From the NCBI RefSeq assembly GCF_000686845.1, contig NZ_KK366025.1:227395-291394 (forward strand): 64,000 bases of DNA, in the 5' to 3' direction. The position numbers were made by a program, and so were the translations under genes. How positions within the stretch are numbered: position 1 is the first letter of the stretch; every line of letters begins with the position of its first letter. The notes under the pieces are model-generated. The model searched no databases. It was not told the DNA's origin and saw only the letters and a list, made by a program, of their open reading frames with translations. The DNA is from Paenibacillus sp. UNC451MF. GTDB taxonomy: Bacteria; Bacillota; Bacilli; Paenibacillales; NBRC-103111. Positions 33,340-42,259 of the stretch are shown here, one piece after another.

Positions 33340-34233
33340 TTATCCTTTTAAAGAGCCGATCATAACGCCCTTGACAAAATGCCTCTGTACAAACGGGTAC
33401 ATTACTAATACCGGCAAACTGGAAATGATAATGACGACATATTTGATGCTCTCGGCGAGCAGTACTTTCGATTCCAATCCTACATTGCTGTCCACGGCGT
33501 CCGCCTGACTGACCATTAGCACTTCACGCAGCACAAGCTGTAACGGGTACATGTCTTTGCTGCGGATATAGATCAGGGCATTGAAATAGGAGTTCCAGTG
33601 ACCGACTGCATAGAACAGGACCATCACCGCTAAGATCGGCTTGGAAAGCGGCAGGATCACATGAGTCAACAGCTTCCAGTTCGAGCAGCCGTCGATATGA
33701 GCAGCCTCCTGGATCTCCCAAGGAATACTGGATTGAAAGTACGTTCTCATGACTATCAAATTATACGTGGCAATAGCTCCCGGGATGATCAGCGCCCACA
33801 TGGTATCCACCATGCCCAGATTTTTCACTAAGAGATAGGATGGAATAAGCCCCCCGCTAAAAAACATCGTCAGCGTAACAAAAAACATAATGACTCCCCG
33901 CCCAGGCAGGTCCGGTCTTGATAACGGATAAGCCGCTAAGGTCGTCATAGCTAGGTTGATCGCCGTACCTGCTGCCGTATACAGAATGGTATTCCCGTAT
34001 CCGCTCCATATTTGATTATTCTGAAGAACATTCCGATAGGCCTCCAGCGTCATCTGTTTAGGCAGCAGAACCACCTCCCCGTTCAGTACCAAGGCTGGAT
34101 CACTAATGGATGCACTGACAATAAATAGCAGCGGATACAGCACTACTATCAATATAAGGGCAGCCAATACGTTGACGATAATATCGAATAGGGCTTCATC
34201 TGAGTTCTTTTTCTTGAATGCTATTTCCCTCAC
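33340..34233 (-). CDS. Carbohydrate ABC permease, LplC/YtcP type
   Basis: Second permease of a CUT1 importer, about 297 aa, six membrane segments. The permease EAA loop reads EAAHIDGCSNWKLLTHVILP, and the N-terminal segment LFDIIVNVLAALILIVVLYP is typical of the LplC branch. I choose GTG 34233, eight bases after AGGAGG; the longer frame back to 34281 would run into the upstream permease gene and adds non-homologous residues. It pairs with the gene just upstream and the binding protein at 35231. The ATPase is not encoded nearby and is probably a shared MsmK-type subunit. Confidence 0.92.
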   Translation of the reverse strand: MREIAFKKKNSDEALFDIIVNVLAALILIVVLYPLLFIVSASISDPALVLNGEVVLLPKQMTLEAYRNVLQNNQIWSGYGNTILYTAAGTAINLAMTTLAAYPLSRPDLPGRGVIMFFVTLTMFFSGGLIPSYLLVKNLGMVDTMWALIIPGAIATYNLIVMRTYFQSSIPWEIQEAAHIDGCSNWKLLTHVILPLSKPILAVMVLFYAVGHWNSYFNALIYIRSKDMYPLQLVLREVLMVSQADAVDSNVGLESKVLLAESIKYVVIIISSLPVLVMYPFVQRHFVKGVMIGSLKG

Positions 34234-34246
34234 CGCATGATCCTCC

Positions 34247-35203
34247 TCACCATAAGCTTGTCTCGGCCTTTTTACGGGCAAAGCGATTTACAAGTATCAG
34301 CAGCGCCAGGTTAACGACGGAATTAAACAAGCCTATGGCTGCCGTATAGCTGTATTCTCCTTTTAGAATCCCTGCCGAGTAGACAAAGGTAGAGATGACA
34401 TCGCTGGACTCCAGATTCAGATTATTTTGCATCAACAATATTTTCTCAAAGCCGACATTCATGAAATGTCCTACATCGAGAATGAGCAGAATAACGATCA
34501 CAGGGAGAATGCCTGGAATGGATACATGCCATATTCGCTGCAGCCGGCTGGCTCCATCCATCTTGGCCGCTTCATAGAGTTGCGGGTTGACTCCGCTAAG
34601 GGCTGCTATATAAATAATCGATTGCCACCCCATGTTTTGCCATATATTGGAGCTGATAAAAAGCGTCTTGAACCAGGCTGCGGAATCCAGAAATCGAATC
34701 GGTTCTCCGCCGAGGGCCTCAATAATCGTATTCACAGGGCCTCCCCGCGGAGATAGGAACAACATCAGCATCCCCACCATCACGACGACCGAAATAAAAT
34801 GAGGAATATACGTGACGTTCTGCACAATCTTGCTGAAGGATTTGCTGCGGATCTCATTGATCAGCAAGGCAAGAAAAATCGGAATTGGAAAAGCAAAAAG
34901 TAGGGAGAACAAGTTAATGGAAACGGTGTTCCACAGCAGCCTCCAGAAATAGTAAGATTCAATAAAACGCTCGAAATGATCTAGTCCCACCCATTTACTG
35001 CCTAAGATCCCCTTGGCCGGGCTGAAATTTTTGAATGCGATTTGCAAACCGTACAGCGGTCCATAATGGAACACAAGGTACCATAGGATAGGAACGAGCA
35101 GCATAAGGTAGAGATCGTATCGGCTCGCCATAGCTCTCCAGAGGCTGGAGCGCCTCGATCTGGATCGAGACGCAACGCCGGCTGTATTGGCTGTAGTCTT
35201 CAT
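34247..35203 (-). CDS. Carbohydrate ABC permease, LplB/YteP type
   Basis: First permease of the CUT1 importer, about 318 aa. After a basic N-terminus it has LMLLVPILWYLVFHYGPLYG and IAFKNFSPAKGILGSKWVGL, both typical of LplB-type permeases, and the EAA loop EAAKMDGASRLQRIWHVSIP. I start it at ATG 35203, six bases after GGAGGG, rather than at the ATG 18 bases upstream which overlaps that site. It follows the binding-protein gene by 27 bp and precedes the second permease by 13 bp. Confidence 0.93.
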   Translation of the reverse strand: MKTTANTAGVASRSRSRRSSLWRAMASRYDLYLMLLVPILWYLVFHYGPLYGLQIAFKNFSPAKGILGSKWVGLDHFERFIESYYFWRLLWNTVSINLFSLLFAFPIPIFLALLINEIRSKSFSKIVQNVTYIPHFISVVVMVGMLMLFLSPRGGPVNTIIEALGGEPIRFLDSAAWFKTLFISSNIWQNMGWQSIIYIAALSGVNPQLYEAAKMDGASRLQRIWHVSIPGILPVIVILLILDVGHFMNVGFEKILLMQNNLNLESSDVISTFVYSAGILKGEYSYTAAIGLFNSVVNLALLILVNRFARKKAETSLW

Positions 35204-35230
35204 CTGTAGCCCTCCAACCATCTTATGAAC

Positions 35231-36814
35231 TTATTTTTGCTTCTTGAGGTTATCGTAAGCGTCCTGATACAGCTTTTGTAGCTCGTCGATCTTCATTTTC
35301 TTCAACGTAGCCTGGAACTCTCCCCACTTGTCGAAGCTAAGGGCGCCTGCTATAAACTTGGTACTTTGTTCCTCGTAGTATTTATCAATATCGTTGCGCA
35401 GCACGTTGATTTTTTGAGCGGTGTCTTCATCGAACATAGGCGCAGCGTAGCGGATCTTCGGCATGTATGGATCCAGCTTCTTCTGAGCTTCCTGCACCTG
35501 AGGCGGGTTAATGTAAGAAGCGACCTTCTCACTGATCAGATGCGGGGCCCCGCCTCCGGCATAAGGGGTGATTTTGGACTGATTTCCCGTGGCCAAGAAA
35601 GCATCAGTATAATACGGAATTCCGTCCTTCAGCTCATAGTTGTCGCCTTTACGGCCGAACCGCAATAAAGTGGAGCCTTCGTCGCCGTAGAAATAATCGA
35701 TCCAGCGCATCGTTGCTTCCGGATACTTGTTAACCGAGGTAATGGCAAAAGCTCCAAAATCCCGCGGCACCGGAGCTGCCAGCTGCAGTCTGTCCCCGTG
35801 CGGCCCTTTGACCGGAGCTATCCCGATATATTGATCGGCCACCTTGGTATCCAGCATGGGGTTGTTCGTCTGATCAAAGAAGAAGCCGGTGTTCGCTGAT
35901 CCTTGCTTGGCAAGATATTGAGCTTCCTTCTGCGTAAACAGCTCCTGATCGAGCAGCTTTTCCGAATACAGCTTATTCAAATACATCAATAGCTCTTTAT
36001 TGCGGTCGTTCCCCATCCAAATGTTAACCTTGTCATTCTCCAGGTTGATGTTATAGCCTAACTGGAAATCCAGGCCAAAAGAGCCCGCCATGATAGGGAC
36101 TATGCTTAGGCCGTTGCGCGCCGTCATCGGAATCTCGTCTTGCTTGCCGTTGCCGTTAGGATCTTTATCCCGGAACGCTTTCAATACCTCGTACAGTTCG
36201 TCCGTAGTCTCAGGCTCCTTAAGGTTCAGCTTCTTCAGCCATACTTGATTCATCCATCGCTTATCGGTTCTGGCCGAGTTAACGGTTACAATTCCAGGAA
36301 TAGCATAAATATGGCCTTCAGGTGTCGTTATGGCTGAGCGAATCTCAGGATACGTGTCCATCAGCTTTTTAAGGTTGGGCGCATACGAATCAATCAGCTT
36401 CTCGAGCTGGATTAATTGCCCTCCTGAGCCGTAACGAATAGCTTCTAACGGAGTTAAGCCTGAGCGGTAGAGAGCATCAGGGAGCTCGTTTGATGCGAAC
36501 AGCAGGTTCTTTTTTTCATTAAACCCGTCTGTCGGCGCTTCGATGAATTCCACCTGAACATTGCTCATTTTTTCATAATCCTGGAACACCGGCATATCCT
36601 TAAACGGCCCGTTGGTTGGAGCAACCCTAGTGAACATTTTCAGCTTAATGGGCTCTTTCACTATAGGAAAACCAGCTGCTGACACGCCTTTTGCTGCATC
36701 TGTGTTGGAGCTGCCCGCTTTCTCTTTGCCCGGGGCATCCGAGCTGCATGCGGTCAGTGTCAATCCGGAAACTACCAAGGTGGAAAGCACGACCGTCCCC
36801 CAATTTCTTTTCAT
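35231..36814 (-). CDS. LplA-type extracellular sugar-binding lipoprotein
   Basis: About 527-aa solute-binding lipoprotein, the large LplA class used with LplB/LplC permeases for oligosaccharides. The ATG at 36814 (MKRNWGTVVLS) has GGAGG nine bases upstream; a longer frame back to 36928 lacks a signal peptide at its start and is not used. Lipobox LTLTAC gives a lipidated Cys. Body motifs: KLKMFTRVAPTNGPFKDMPV, a Ca-binding-like loop DPNGNGKQDEIP and RWIDYFYGDEGSTLLRFG. A cre-like site lies about 40 bp upstream of the ATG, and the two-component genes that probably induce it end 116 bp further upstream. Confidence 0.92.
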   Translation of the reverse strand: MKRNWGTVVLSTLVVSGLTLTACSSDAPGKEKAGSSNTDAAKGVSAAGFPIVKEPIKLKMFTRVAPTNGPFKDMPVFQDYEKMSNVQVEFIEAPTDGFNEKKNLLFASNELPDALYRSGLTPLEAIRYGSGGQLIQLEKLIDSYAPNLKKLMDTYPEIRSAITTPEGHIYAIPGIVTVNSARTDKRWMNQVWLKKLNLKEPETTDELYEVLKAFRDKDPNGNGKQDEIPMTARNGLSIVPIMAGSFGLDFQLGYNINLENDKVNIWMGNDRNKELLMYLNKLYSEKLLDQELFTQKEAQYLAKQGSANTGFFFDQTNNPMLDTKVADQYIGIAPVKGPHGDRLQLAAPVPRDFGAFAITSVNKYPEATMRWIDYFYGDEGSTLLRFGRKGDNYELKDGIPYYTDAFLATGNQSKITPYAGGGAPHLISEKVASYINPPQVQEAQKKLDPYMPKIRYAAPMFDEDTAQKINVLRNDIDKYYEEQSTKFIAGALSFDKWGEFQATLKKMKIDELQKLYQDAYDNLKKQK

Positions 36815-36851
36815 TCCTTCGTTCCTCCGATCGTTGATTATCGCCCTCTCG

Positions 36852-36865
36852 AGTAAGCGCTTTCT
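36852..36865 (-). promoter_or_regulatory. cre-like site (CcpA catabolite control)
   Basis: On the minus strand AGAAAGCGCTTACT, matching the cre consensus TGWAANCGNTNWCA except at the two outermost bases, about 40 bp upstream of the importer operon's first gene. CcpA binding would keep the operon off when preferred sugars are present. Confidence 0.5.
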
Positions 36866-36929
36866 AAGGGCTGATTTTATTATAGTCCCTGCTCCGTATC
36901 CATCCGTTCCAAATATTTGACATTCCATT

Positions 36930-38534
36930 CTACTTCTTTGACGGTTTCAGGCTGTCCATGTACGCTTGAGGTGTCATGCCTGTGATGCTTTTAAAGACTT
37001 TAAAAAAGTAAGTGTAATTCAAAAAACCGACTTGACTGCTAATTTGCTTTAAAGAATAAGCGCAGGATTCCATAAGGATGCAGCTGGTTTTAATGCGAAC
37101 CCGGTTCAAATACTCCGTGAACGTCATTTGCGTTTCCTCTTTGAACAATCGGCTCAAGTAGGAGGAATTGAGCATTAAGGCATTTGCTGTAGCGTCCAAG
37201 GAGATATTGGAGGCATAGTGGGCCGTAATGAATTGAATAGCTTTCGAAATATGGCGAGAATAAGGTCCTCCCGCATGCTGCTTCTTGATCGCCTCAACAC
37301 AGCGTATATAATAAGCTTTCAACCATGACTCCAGCTCGGCAATACTTCCCATTCGCCCAAGGTCGCTGCGTGACGGAATCAGTTCGGTTTCTTCCATAGA
37401 CGGATTAGGAAAATGCCGCTTAACAAATCTTTCAACGATCTGCAGCAGCTCGCTTATCGTGTTTTGTACATGCATGGAGTAAACGGGCAGGTGTTGAATG
37501 GAAGCAAACACGTTGGATAGGACCTCATTCATTCTCTCTGCCTCCAACTGCTCCAGGAACAGCTGCAATTGCTTCTGCTCTTCCGCAAACAGAGTTTCCT
37601 GCTGTACGGAACGATTCGAGTCAGGAGACAAAGTATGGGTAATATCCTGATCCGCTTTGCTATAGCTGGCTGCGAGCTGCCGCAACCGTCCGCAAAGCGG
37701 CCCTGTGGCATGGATGCTTTTTAAATTAAGGAATTTTTCCAATGAATGGGAAAGGCTGCTCATCGCCTGATTGATCTGGGTTGCAACCATATGCTCGCTT
37801 CGATCCTCAGAGGCGAACAGAACGATGAAGCGCCCCTCTCCTACGTAGCCTACTGTCCGCTTATGGATGTCCCCGACAGCCATTTGCATCACATCCGTGG
37901 CCTGCTGTACAAGTCGGTTTTTTTGCACATCCGTCAAGGCTTCCGTCAGTAACTGAAAAGGAACGATTTGCACAGCTGCGCTGCCGTATACTACAGAATG
38001 AGCATAGAGCTGATTCTCCCGGGCATAAGCTTCCAGCTCCTCACCGGCTTCCCGCCCATCTCTAGTCAGATTAGCAGCAAACTCGCGGTAAATAACCGGA
38101 CTTAGACGCTCCATCATTTTGGTTTGAGCGCTTCGGACTTGATGCTCCCGTTCTTCGTACTCCAAATCCTCAACCGCTTTATTCAGAAGCGACACTAGGG
38201 CTTCTGGGGTTAAGCGATGTTTGAGAACATAATCCATAGCTCCATTCTTCAGGCAATCCCGCACATAATCGTAATCGTCAAAGCTGCTTAGCATAATCAT
38301 CTTGACCTTGGGAAAGCGGTCCTTGATGATGCGGCTTAGCTCCAAGCCATTCATGGTCGGCATGCTCACGTCCAGAATCGCAATATGCGGAGGATGCTGC
38401 TCGATCATCGACAGAGCCATTGCTCCGTTCGCTGCTTCGCCGCATAAGGTGAACCCGTGCTTCTCCCAGTTCAGCATTCCTTTCACATCGTTGCGGGCCA
38501 AGGCTTCATCATCGACCAATAACACCTCAAACAT
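36930..38534 (-). CDS. Two-component response regulator, YesN/AraC type
   Basis: 534-aa response regulator. Receiver domain (residues 1-120) with the acidic pair VDDEALARND and the phosphorylated Asp in PHIAILDVSMPTMNGLELSR, and the Lys in VLKHRLTP. A long middle region of unknown function (residues 130-410), then the AraC-type DNA-binding domain: SLDATANALMLNSSYLSRLF, SLKQISSQVGFLNYTYFFKV. Its start overlaps the kinase stop by eight bases, so the pair is translationally coupled. The CUT1 importer operon immediately downstream is the likely target, induced when the kinase sees the sugar or the loaded binding protein. Confidence 0.95.
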   Translation of the reverse strand: MFEVLLVDDEALARNDVKGMLNWEKHGFTLCGEAANGAMALSMIEQHPPHIAILDVSMPTMNGLELSRIIKDRFPKVKMIMLSSFDDYDYVRDCLKNGAMDYVLKHRLTPEALVSLLNKAVEDLEYEEREHQVRSAQTKMMERLSPVIYREFAANLTRDGREAGEELEAYARENQLYAHSVVYGSAAVQIVPFQLLTEALTDVQKNRLVQQATDVMQMAVGDIHKRTVGYVGEGRFIVLFASEDRSEHMVATQINQAMSSLSHSLEKFLNLKSIHATGPLCGRLRQLAASYSKADQDITHTLSPDSNRSVQQETLFAEEQKQLQLFLEQLEAERMNEVLSNVFASIQHLPVYSMHVQNTISELLQIVERFVKRHFPNPSMEETELIPSRSDLGRMGSIAELESWLKAYYIRCVEAIKKQHAGGPYSRHISKAIQFITAHYASNISLDATANALMLNSSYLSRLFKEETQMTFTEYLNRVRIKTSCILMESCAYSLKQISSQVGFLNYTYFFKVFKSITGMTPQAYMDSLKPSKK

Positions 38535-40320
38535 TCCTCATCCCTCCTGTTATACTACCTGCACCCGGAAGCAGCGGAAATCGGATCTGTACCTGAGTAT
38601 AGGCACCCGGTTCGCTTTGGACGGACACGCCATAAGGCTCTCCATATTGCCGAACGATGCGTTCGTGCACATTGCGGACACCCATGCCGCTGAAGCGTGT
38701 GCTAGTTTGCCCGTTCTTAACCTCAAACAGGGCATCCGTCTGCTCCTTCGTCATGCCTTTGCCGTTATCTCTAACTTCAATTCGCAGTTCATCATGCTCT
38801 TCATTTTTATATACTCGAATCAGGACAATACCTTCATGCTCCGCGGAGGTGATTCCGTGAATAATGGCATTTTCCACAATAGGCTGCAGCATGAGTTTAA
38901 GAACATTGCATTGCAACAGCTCGTCATTTTCAATATCAACGGTCAAATGAATAGGTTCCACATATTTGTATTTTTCGATAGTTACGTAGCTGCGGACATA
39001 CTGCAATTCCTCCCGGAGAGAGAGAACCTCATTCGAGTTCCCCAGTACACCACGCAAAAGCTCTATCAACGATTCGGTTACTTCTACAATATTGGGTACC
39101 CCGTTAAGCTTGGCCAAATACTTTACCGTATTCAACGTGTTATATAGGAAATGCGGACGGATTTGTGCCTGCAAAACGGCGAGTTCCGCCTCCCGCTTCT
39201 CCCTCTCCGTGGTCACAATCCCTTCAAGCAATCGCTTTAACTCCTCCACCATACTTTTGAATACTTGGTACAGCTGCCCTATTTCGTCTTTGGAATGAAT
39301 TTCTACGTGCGGGAGCGTCATATTGCCATCCATCACATGCATCATCATGGATCTCAGCCTGCGAATATTTCTAGTAATTCTTGAGGAAACCTGTAAAGTG
39401 CCGATGACGATAATAAGAAAGACTATTATCGCTACTTCAGCCAACACATTACGAATGCGCACCGTTTCGCTTAATAGTGATTTCATAGGAACGAGCGCCA
39501 ACGTGGACCAACCCGTATTATCCGATTTCCGGTTTATGACAAGGTAAGACTTCTGATCAATGATCCTTTCTACCGAAGCCCCCGAACCGCCCAGCTGCTG
39601 GTTCAGCTGTATGATCGTTTCCTTGTTAACGGCGCTTGTTCCAGGCTGGTAGATGAATTCGTTTTTCTCGTCAACGACATACAGCATACTGTCCGAAGTA
39701 GGCTTGACATCATAGGTCTTCTTAATAAACTCATAATTGAGATCGAACATAACGAGGCCGATAACCTGACGGTTATATCGGAGCTCACGACCGGTAACAA
39801 TGGAGTCGCTGGAACCCGTATGATGAAAATACGCATGCCCTGACCCGTTCTGAAGTAAGTAATCTATCATCGGCGATTGTAATACGCTCTTGTCAAGCCA
39901 CGGGGAGCCGACGAAAAACACCTTCTCATTCAGCCCAATAACAGCAGCACGCGAGATATAGGGCTTGTAGGCAATGACAGCGGATAAAAATTCCTCGATC
40001 TGCTTTTGTTCTTGGAACCATTCATAGCTCGGCTCCTCTGTATCACTTAGCAGTGTATTCAGTACGGTTTTATTGGTTGCAACGACCGTATTTAAGCGAC
40101 CGATCTCCTCCAATCGGAGATTTAAGGATTCGTCTGCTTGCCGTATGCTATCCACGACGGAAGTAATTGCATTATTTTTGACCGTTTCTCTCATGTACAA
40201 ATAGACAATACTTGTCACAGCAACGATCCCAAGCAGAGTGACCAGACTAAACGCAACAAAGATTTTGCCCTGAATGCTTATTGTGGGGGATATCAGCTTC
40301 TTGATAGAGTATAACCTCAT
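38527..40320 (-). CDS. Sensor histidine kinase, YesM type
   Basis: 597-aa membrane kinase. Membrane helix 1 at about 18-38 (GKIFVAFSLVTLLGIVAVTS), an extracellular Cache-like sensor to about 290, membrane helix 2 near 295-315 (EVAIIVFLIIVIGTLQV), HAMP, then the His_kinase domain with the phosphorylated His in QIRPHFLYNTLNTVKYL, N-box QPIVENAIIHG and G-box VRDNGKGMT. It pairs with the regulator downstream (eight-base overlap). A likely ligand is an arabinose-containing oligosaccharide or its binding protein, judged from the operon that follows. Confidence 0.95.
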   Translation of the reverse strand: MRLYSIKKLISPTISIQGKIFVAFSLVTLLGIVAVTSIVYLYMRETVKNNAITSVVDSIRQADESLNLRLEEIGRLNTVVATNKTVLNTLLSDTEEPSYEWFQEQKQIEEFLSAVIAYKPYISRAAVIGLNEKVFFVGSPWLDKSVLQSPMIDYLLQNGSGHAYFHHTGSSDSIVTGRELRYNRQVIGLVMFDLNYEFIKKTYDVKPTSDSMLYVVDEKNEFIYQPGTSAVNKETIIQLNQQLGGSGASVERIIDQKSYLVINRKSDNTGWSTLALVPMKSLLSETVRIRNVLAEVAIIVFLIIVIGTLQVSSRITRNIRRLRSMMMHVMDGNMTLPHVEIHSKDEIGQLYQVFKSMVEELKRLLEGIVTTEREKREAELAVLQAQIRPHFLYNTLNTVKYLAKLNGVPNIVEVTESLIELLRGVLGNSNEVLSLREELQYVRSYVTIEKYKYVEPIHLTVDIENDELLQCNVLKLMLQPIVENAIIHGITSAEHEGIVLIRVYKNEEHDELRIEVRDNGKGMTKEQTDALFEVKNGQTSTRFSGMGVRNVHERIVRQYGEPYGVSVQSEPGAYTQVQIRFPLLPGAGSITGGMRNV

Positions 40321-40380
40321 GAAACGATACCTCCTTTCTATATTAAATACTTGAGAACCGAACCATGGAGCGAGTCACGA

Positions 40381-40423
40381 AAAAAACATGAATCTAGCCT
40401 GATCAAGAGCTTGATTCATGTTT
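40381..40423 (-). terminator. Terminator after the tandem GH43 gene
   Basis: AAACATGAATC / GATTCATGTTT, an 11-bp stem followed on the minus strand by a run of seven T residues. It is 7 bp past the gene's stop and separates this operon from the kinase gene. Confidence 0.88.
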
Positions 40424-40429
40424 CTATTT

Positions 40430-42223
40430 TTATTCATTACACGGGTCTATGCGCATCCCCTGTCCATCCTCTTCGCCTTGAAGAGCGACAATGCCCACGC
40501 GAGTCCGGAATGGAGCGGTTCGATCATTACCGAAAAAGGTAGACATGAGTCTGCCCTCATGATCGACAAACATCGTTCCGTGGCCTCCGTGAGGTACCGC
40601 TAGCCTTCTTGGAGTATACGGACCGTACAAGTCATCGGCAACGGCGTACATCAAATCATAAGTGCCATCCACCCGTTTATCGCCGTTCCATTCCGCCGCA
40701 CCAAGAATATACTTGCCTTTGTACTTCACGACAAAGGCGCCTTCATAGCCAACATGCTGCCCGTCTGAGCACAACAGCTTGCGGGGGTCTTCTGCAAAGC
40801 CGGTCATATTCTTCTTCATCCTCGCAATTTTCCCGTCCTGCCATACAAAATACACTTGACCATCGTCATCCTGGAACAGACTGGAGTCAATATCCGTATT
40901 CGTCATCCGTCCCATATCGATATACGGCCCTTCTGCTTTTCCCGATACGCTTTTAATCAGCCCAGTGCCTCCACCCTTAAGAGAATAAGTGATCCAGAAG
41001 GTGCCGTATAGATAAATCATTTCCGGTGCCCAGAGGCAAGGATTATCATAGATATTATTTTCCCAGGTGCCATTTTCGGCGAGATCCCATACTTTGGCCA
41101 CATGGCTCCATTCCTTTAGATCTTGAGATTTCCACAAGTGTAGCTGATTATTCCGATCCCAAAAATTTCGGTGCGGCTTATCCGAGGTTCCCGTCAAATA
41201 ATACGTCCCATCCGGTCCAGTGCTAATATGAGGGTCCCGAATCAGAAAGCCCGCGATAGGTTTAAGACTTCCCACGGGTCCCTTCTCAAGCACCGCTTCC
41301 TCAATCGGTCTAATGAATCCCGGACCTGCAAAGGACATGGGGATGACGGAAGGAAAATGCTCAACCGGAGAATAGCTCCCGCAGCCCGTAAAGGATGCAT
41401 ACAGCCGTTGGTCCCATCCGGTAAATAAGGTGACCTGCCCGCCATGTGGAAGCGCCAAATATCGCCGGCTGTATGGACCGTAGATCGATTGACTTACTGC
41501 GACAAAGGTATCTACAGCATCGCTGCCCATTCTCTCCAGCGCATCGGCACAAAACATAAAGTAGTAACCGTCCCGCTTCGTTAGAAAAGCCCCGTACGTT
41601 CCTACCTGCAAATTCCCGGAGTATGATGGATGATCCTCCCGACCCGCTACCTTCCAAGGCCGCGCTTCTACCATTCGGGGATCTTCCTCCAGACCTGTCA
41701 TCTGCTTATTCATTCGTGCAATCTTGCCGTTGCCGTAAATCCAGTACACATCCCCGTCTTCATCTTCAAATAAAGAGGCGTCCTGCCCGTCAGCCGTTAT
41801 CTTCCCCATATCCCGGTATGGGCCATCGACGGTGGCGGACAAGCTCTTCAGTAATCCCGTGCCGCCTTGCTGCAGCCCATAAGCGATCCAGTATGCTCCT
41901 TGTATATAGTGAATTTCAGGAGCGCAAATACCAACACCATAGGAGCCCTCGCACTCCTTTTGCCACGTTCCTTCTTGTTCCAGGCTCCATACGGAGGCTG
42001 GCCCCGCCCATGTCGTTAAATCCGGAGATGTCCATACCTGTATGCTTGTCCCGTCGGTCGTTCCGGTCAAATAGTACACATGATTCGGCCCTGCGCAAAT
42101 ACTGGCGTCTTTTAAAGGGACATCCAGTATTCGTTTTACAAGTACAGCCGACTCTGAGTATCCGGTACATGCAGACCATTCCGTTTCTGGATGAGGTGGC
42201 TGAATAAGAAAATCACTCTTCAT
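40430..42223 (-). CDS. Tandem GH43-type glycosidase with a degenerate first domain
   Basis: 597-aa cytoplasmic protein (no signal peptide) made of two homologous five-bladed GH43 domains, about residues 25-310 and 325-590. They align along their length: ICAGPNHVYYLTGTTDG with ISTGPDGTYYLTGTSDK, ICAPEIHYIQGAYWIAYGLQ with LWAPEMIYLYGTFWITYSLK, DASLFEDEDGDVYWIYGNGK with DSSLFQDDDGQVYFVWQDGK. The second keeps base Asp (RDPHI), modulator Asp (DIDSSLF), acid Glu494 (GYEGAF) and the central His (PHGGHGTMF). The first has Tyr210 where the acid Glu should be (GTYGAF) and lacks the His (PHGGQVTLF), so it is probably a non-catalytic binding domain. It ends a two-gene operon with the GH43/LamG gene. Substrate: likely an alpha-arabinoside or beta-xyloside. 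Confidence 0.9.
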   Translation of the reverse strand: MKSDFLIQPPHPETEWSACTGYSESAVLVKRILDVPLKDASICAGPNHVYYLTGTTDGTSIQVWTSPDLTTWAGPASVWSLEQEGTWQKECEGSYGVGICAPEIHYIQGAYWIAYGLQQGGTGLLKSLSATVDGPYRDMGKITADGQDASLFEDEDGDVYWIYGNGKIARMNKQMTGLEEDPRMVEARPWKVAGREDHPSYSGNLQVGTYGAFLTKRDGYYFMFCADALERMGSDAVDTFVAVSQSIYGPYSRRYLALPHGGQVTLFTGWDQRLYASFTGCGSYSPVEHFPSVIPMSFAGPGFIRPIEEAVLEKGPVGSLKPIAGFLIRDPHISTGPDGTYYLTGTSDKPHRNFWDRNNQLHLWKSQDLKEWSHVAKVWDLAENGTWENNIYDNPCLWAPEMIYLYGTFWITYSLKGGGTGLIKSVSGKAEGPYIDMGRMTNTDIDSSLFQDDDGQVYFVWQDGKIARMKKNMTGFAEDPRKLLCSDGQHVGYEGAFVVKYKGKYILGAAEWNGDKRVDGTYDLMYAVADDLYGPYTPRRLAVPHGGHGTMFVDHEGRLMSTFFGNDRTAPFRTRVGIVALQGEEDGQGMRIDPCNE

Positions 42224-42259
42224 GTTACGGTTCCCTTTCTATCACGAATTGAATATGTG

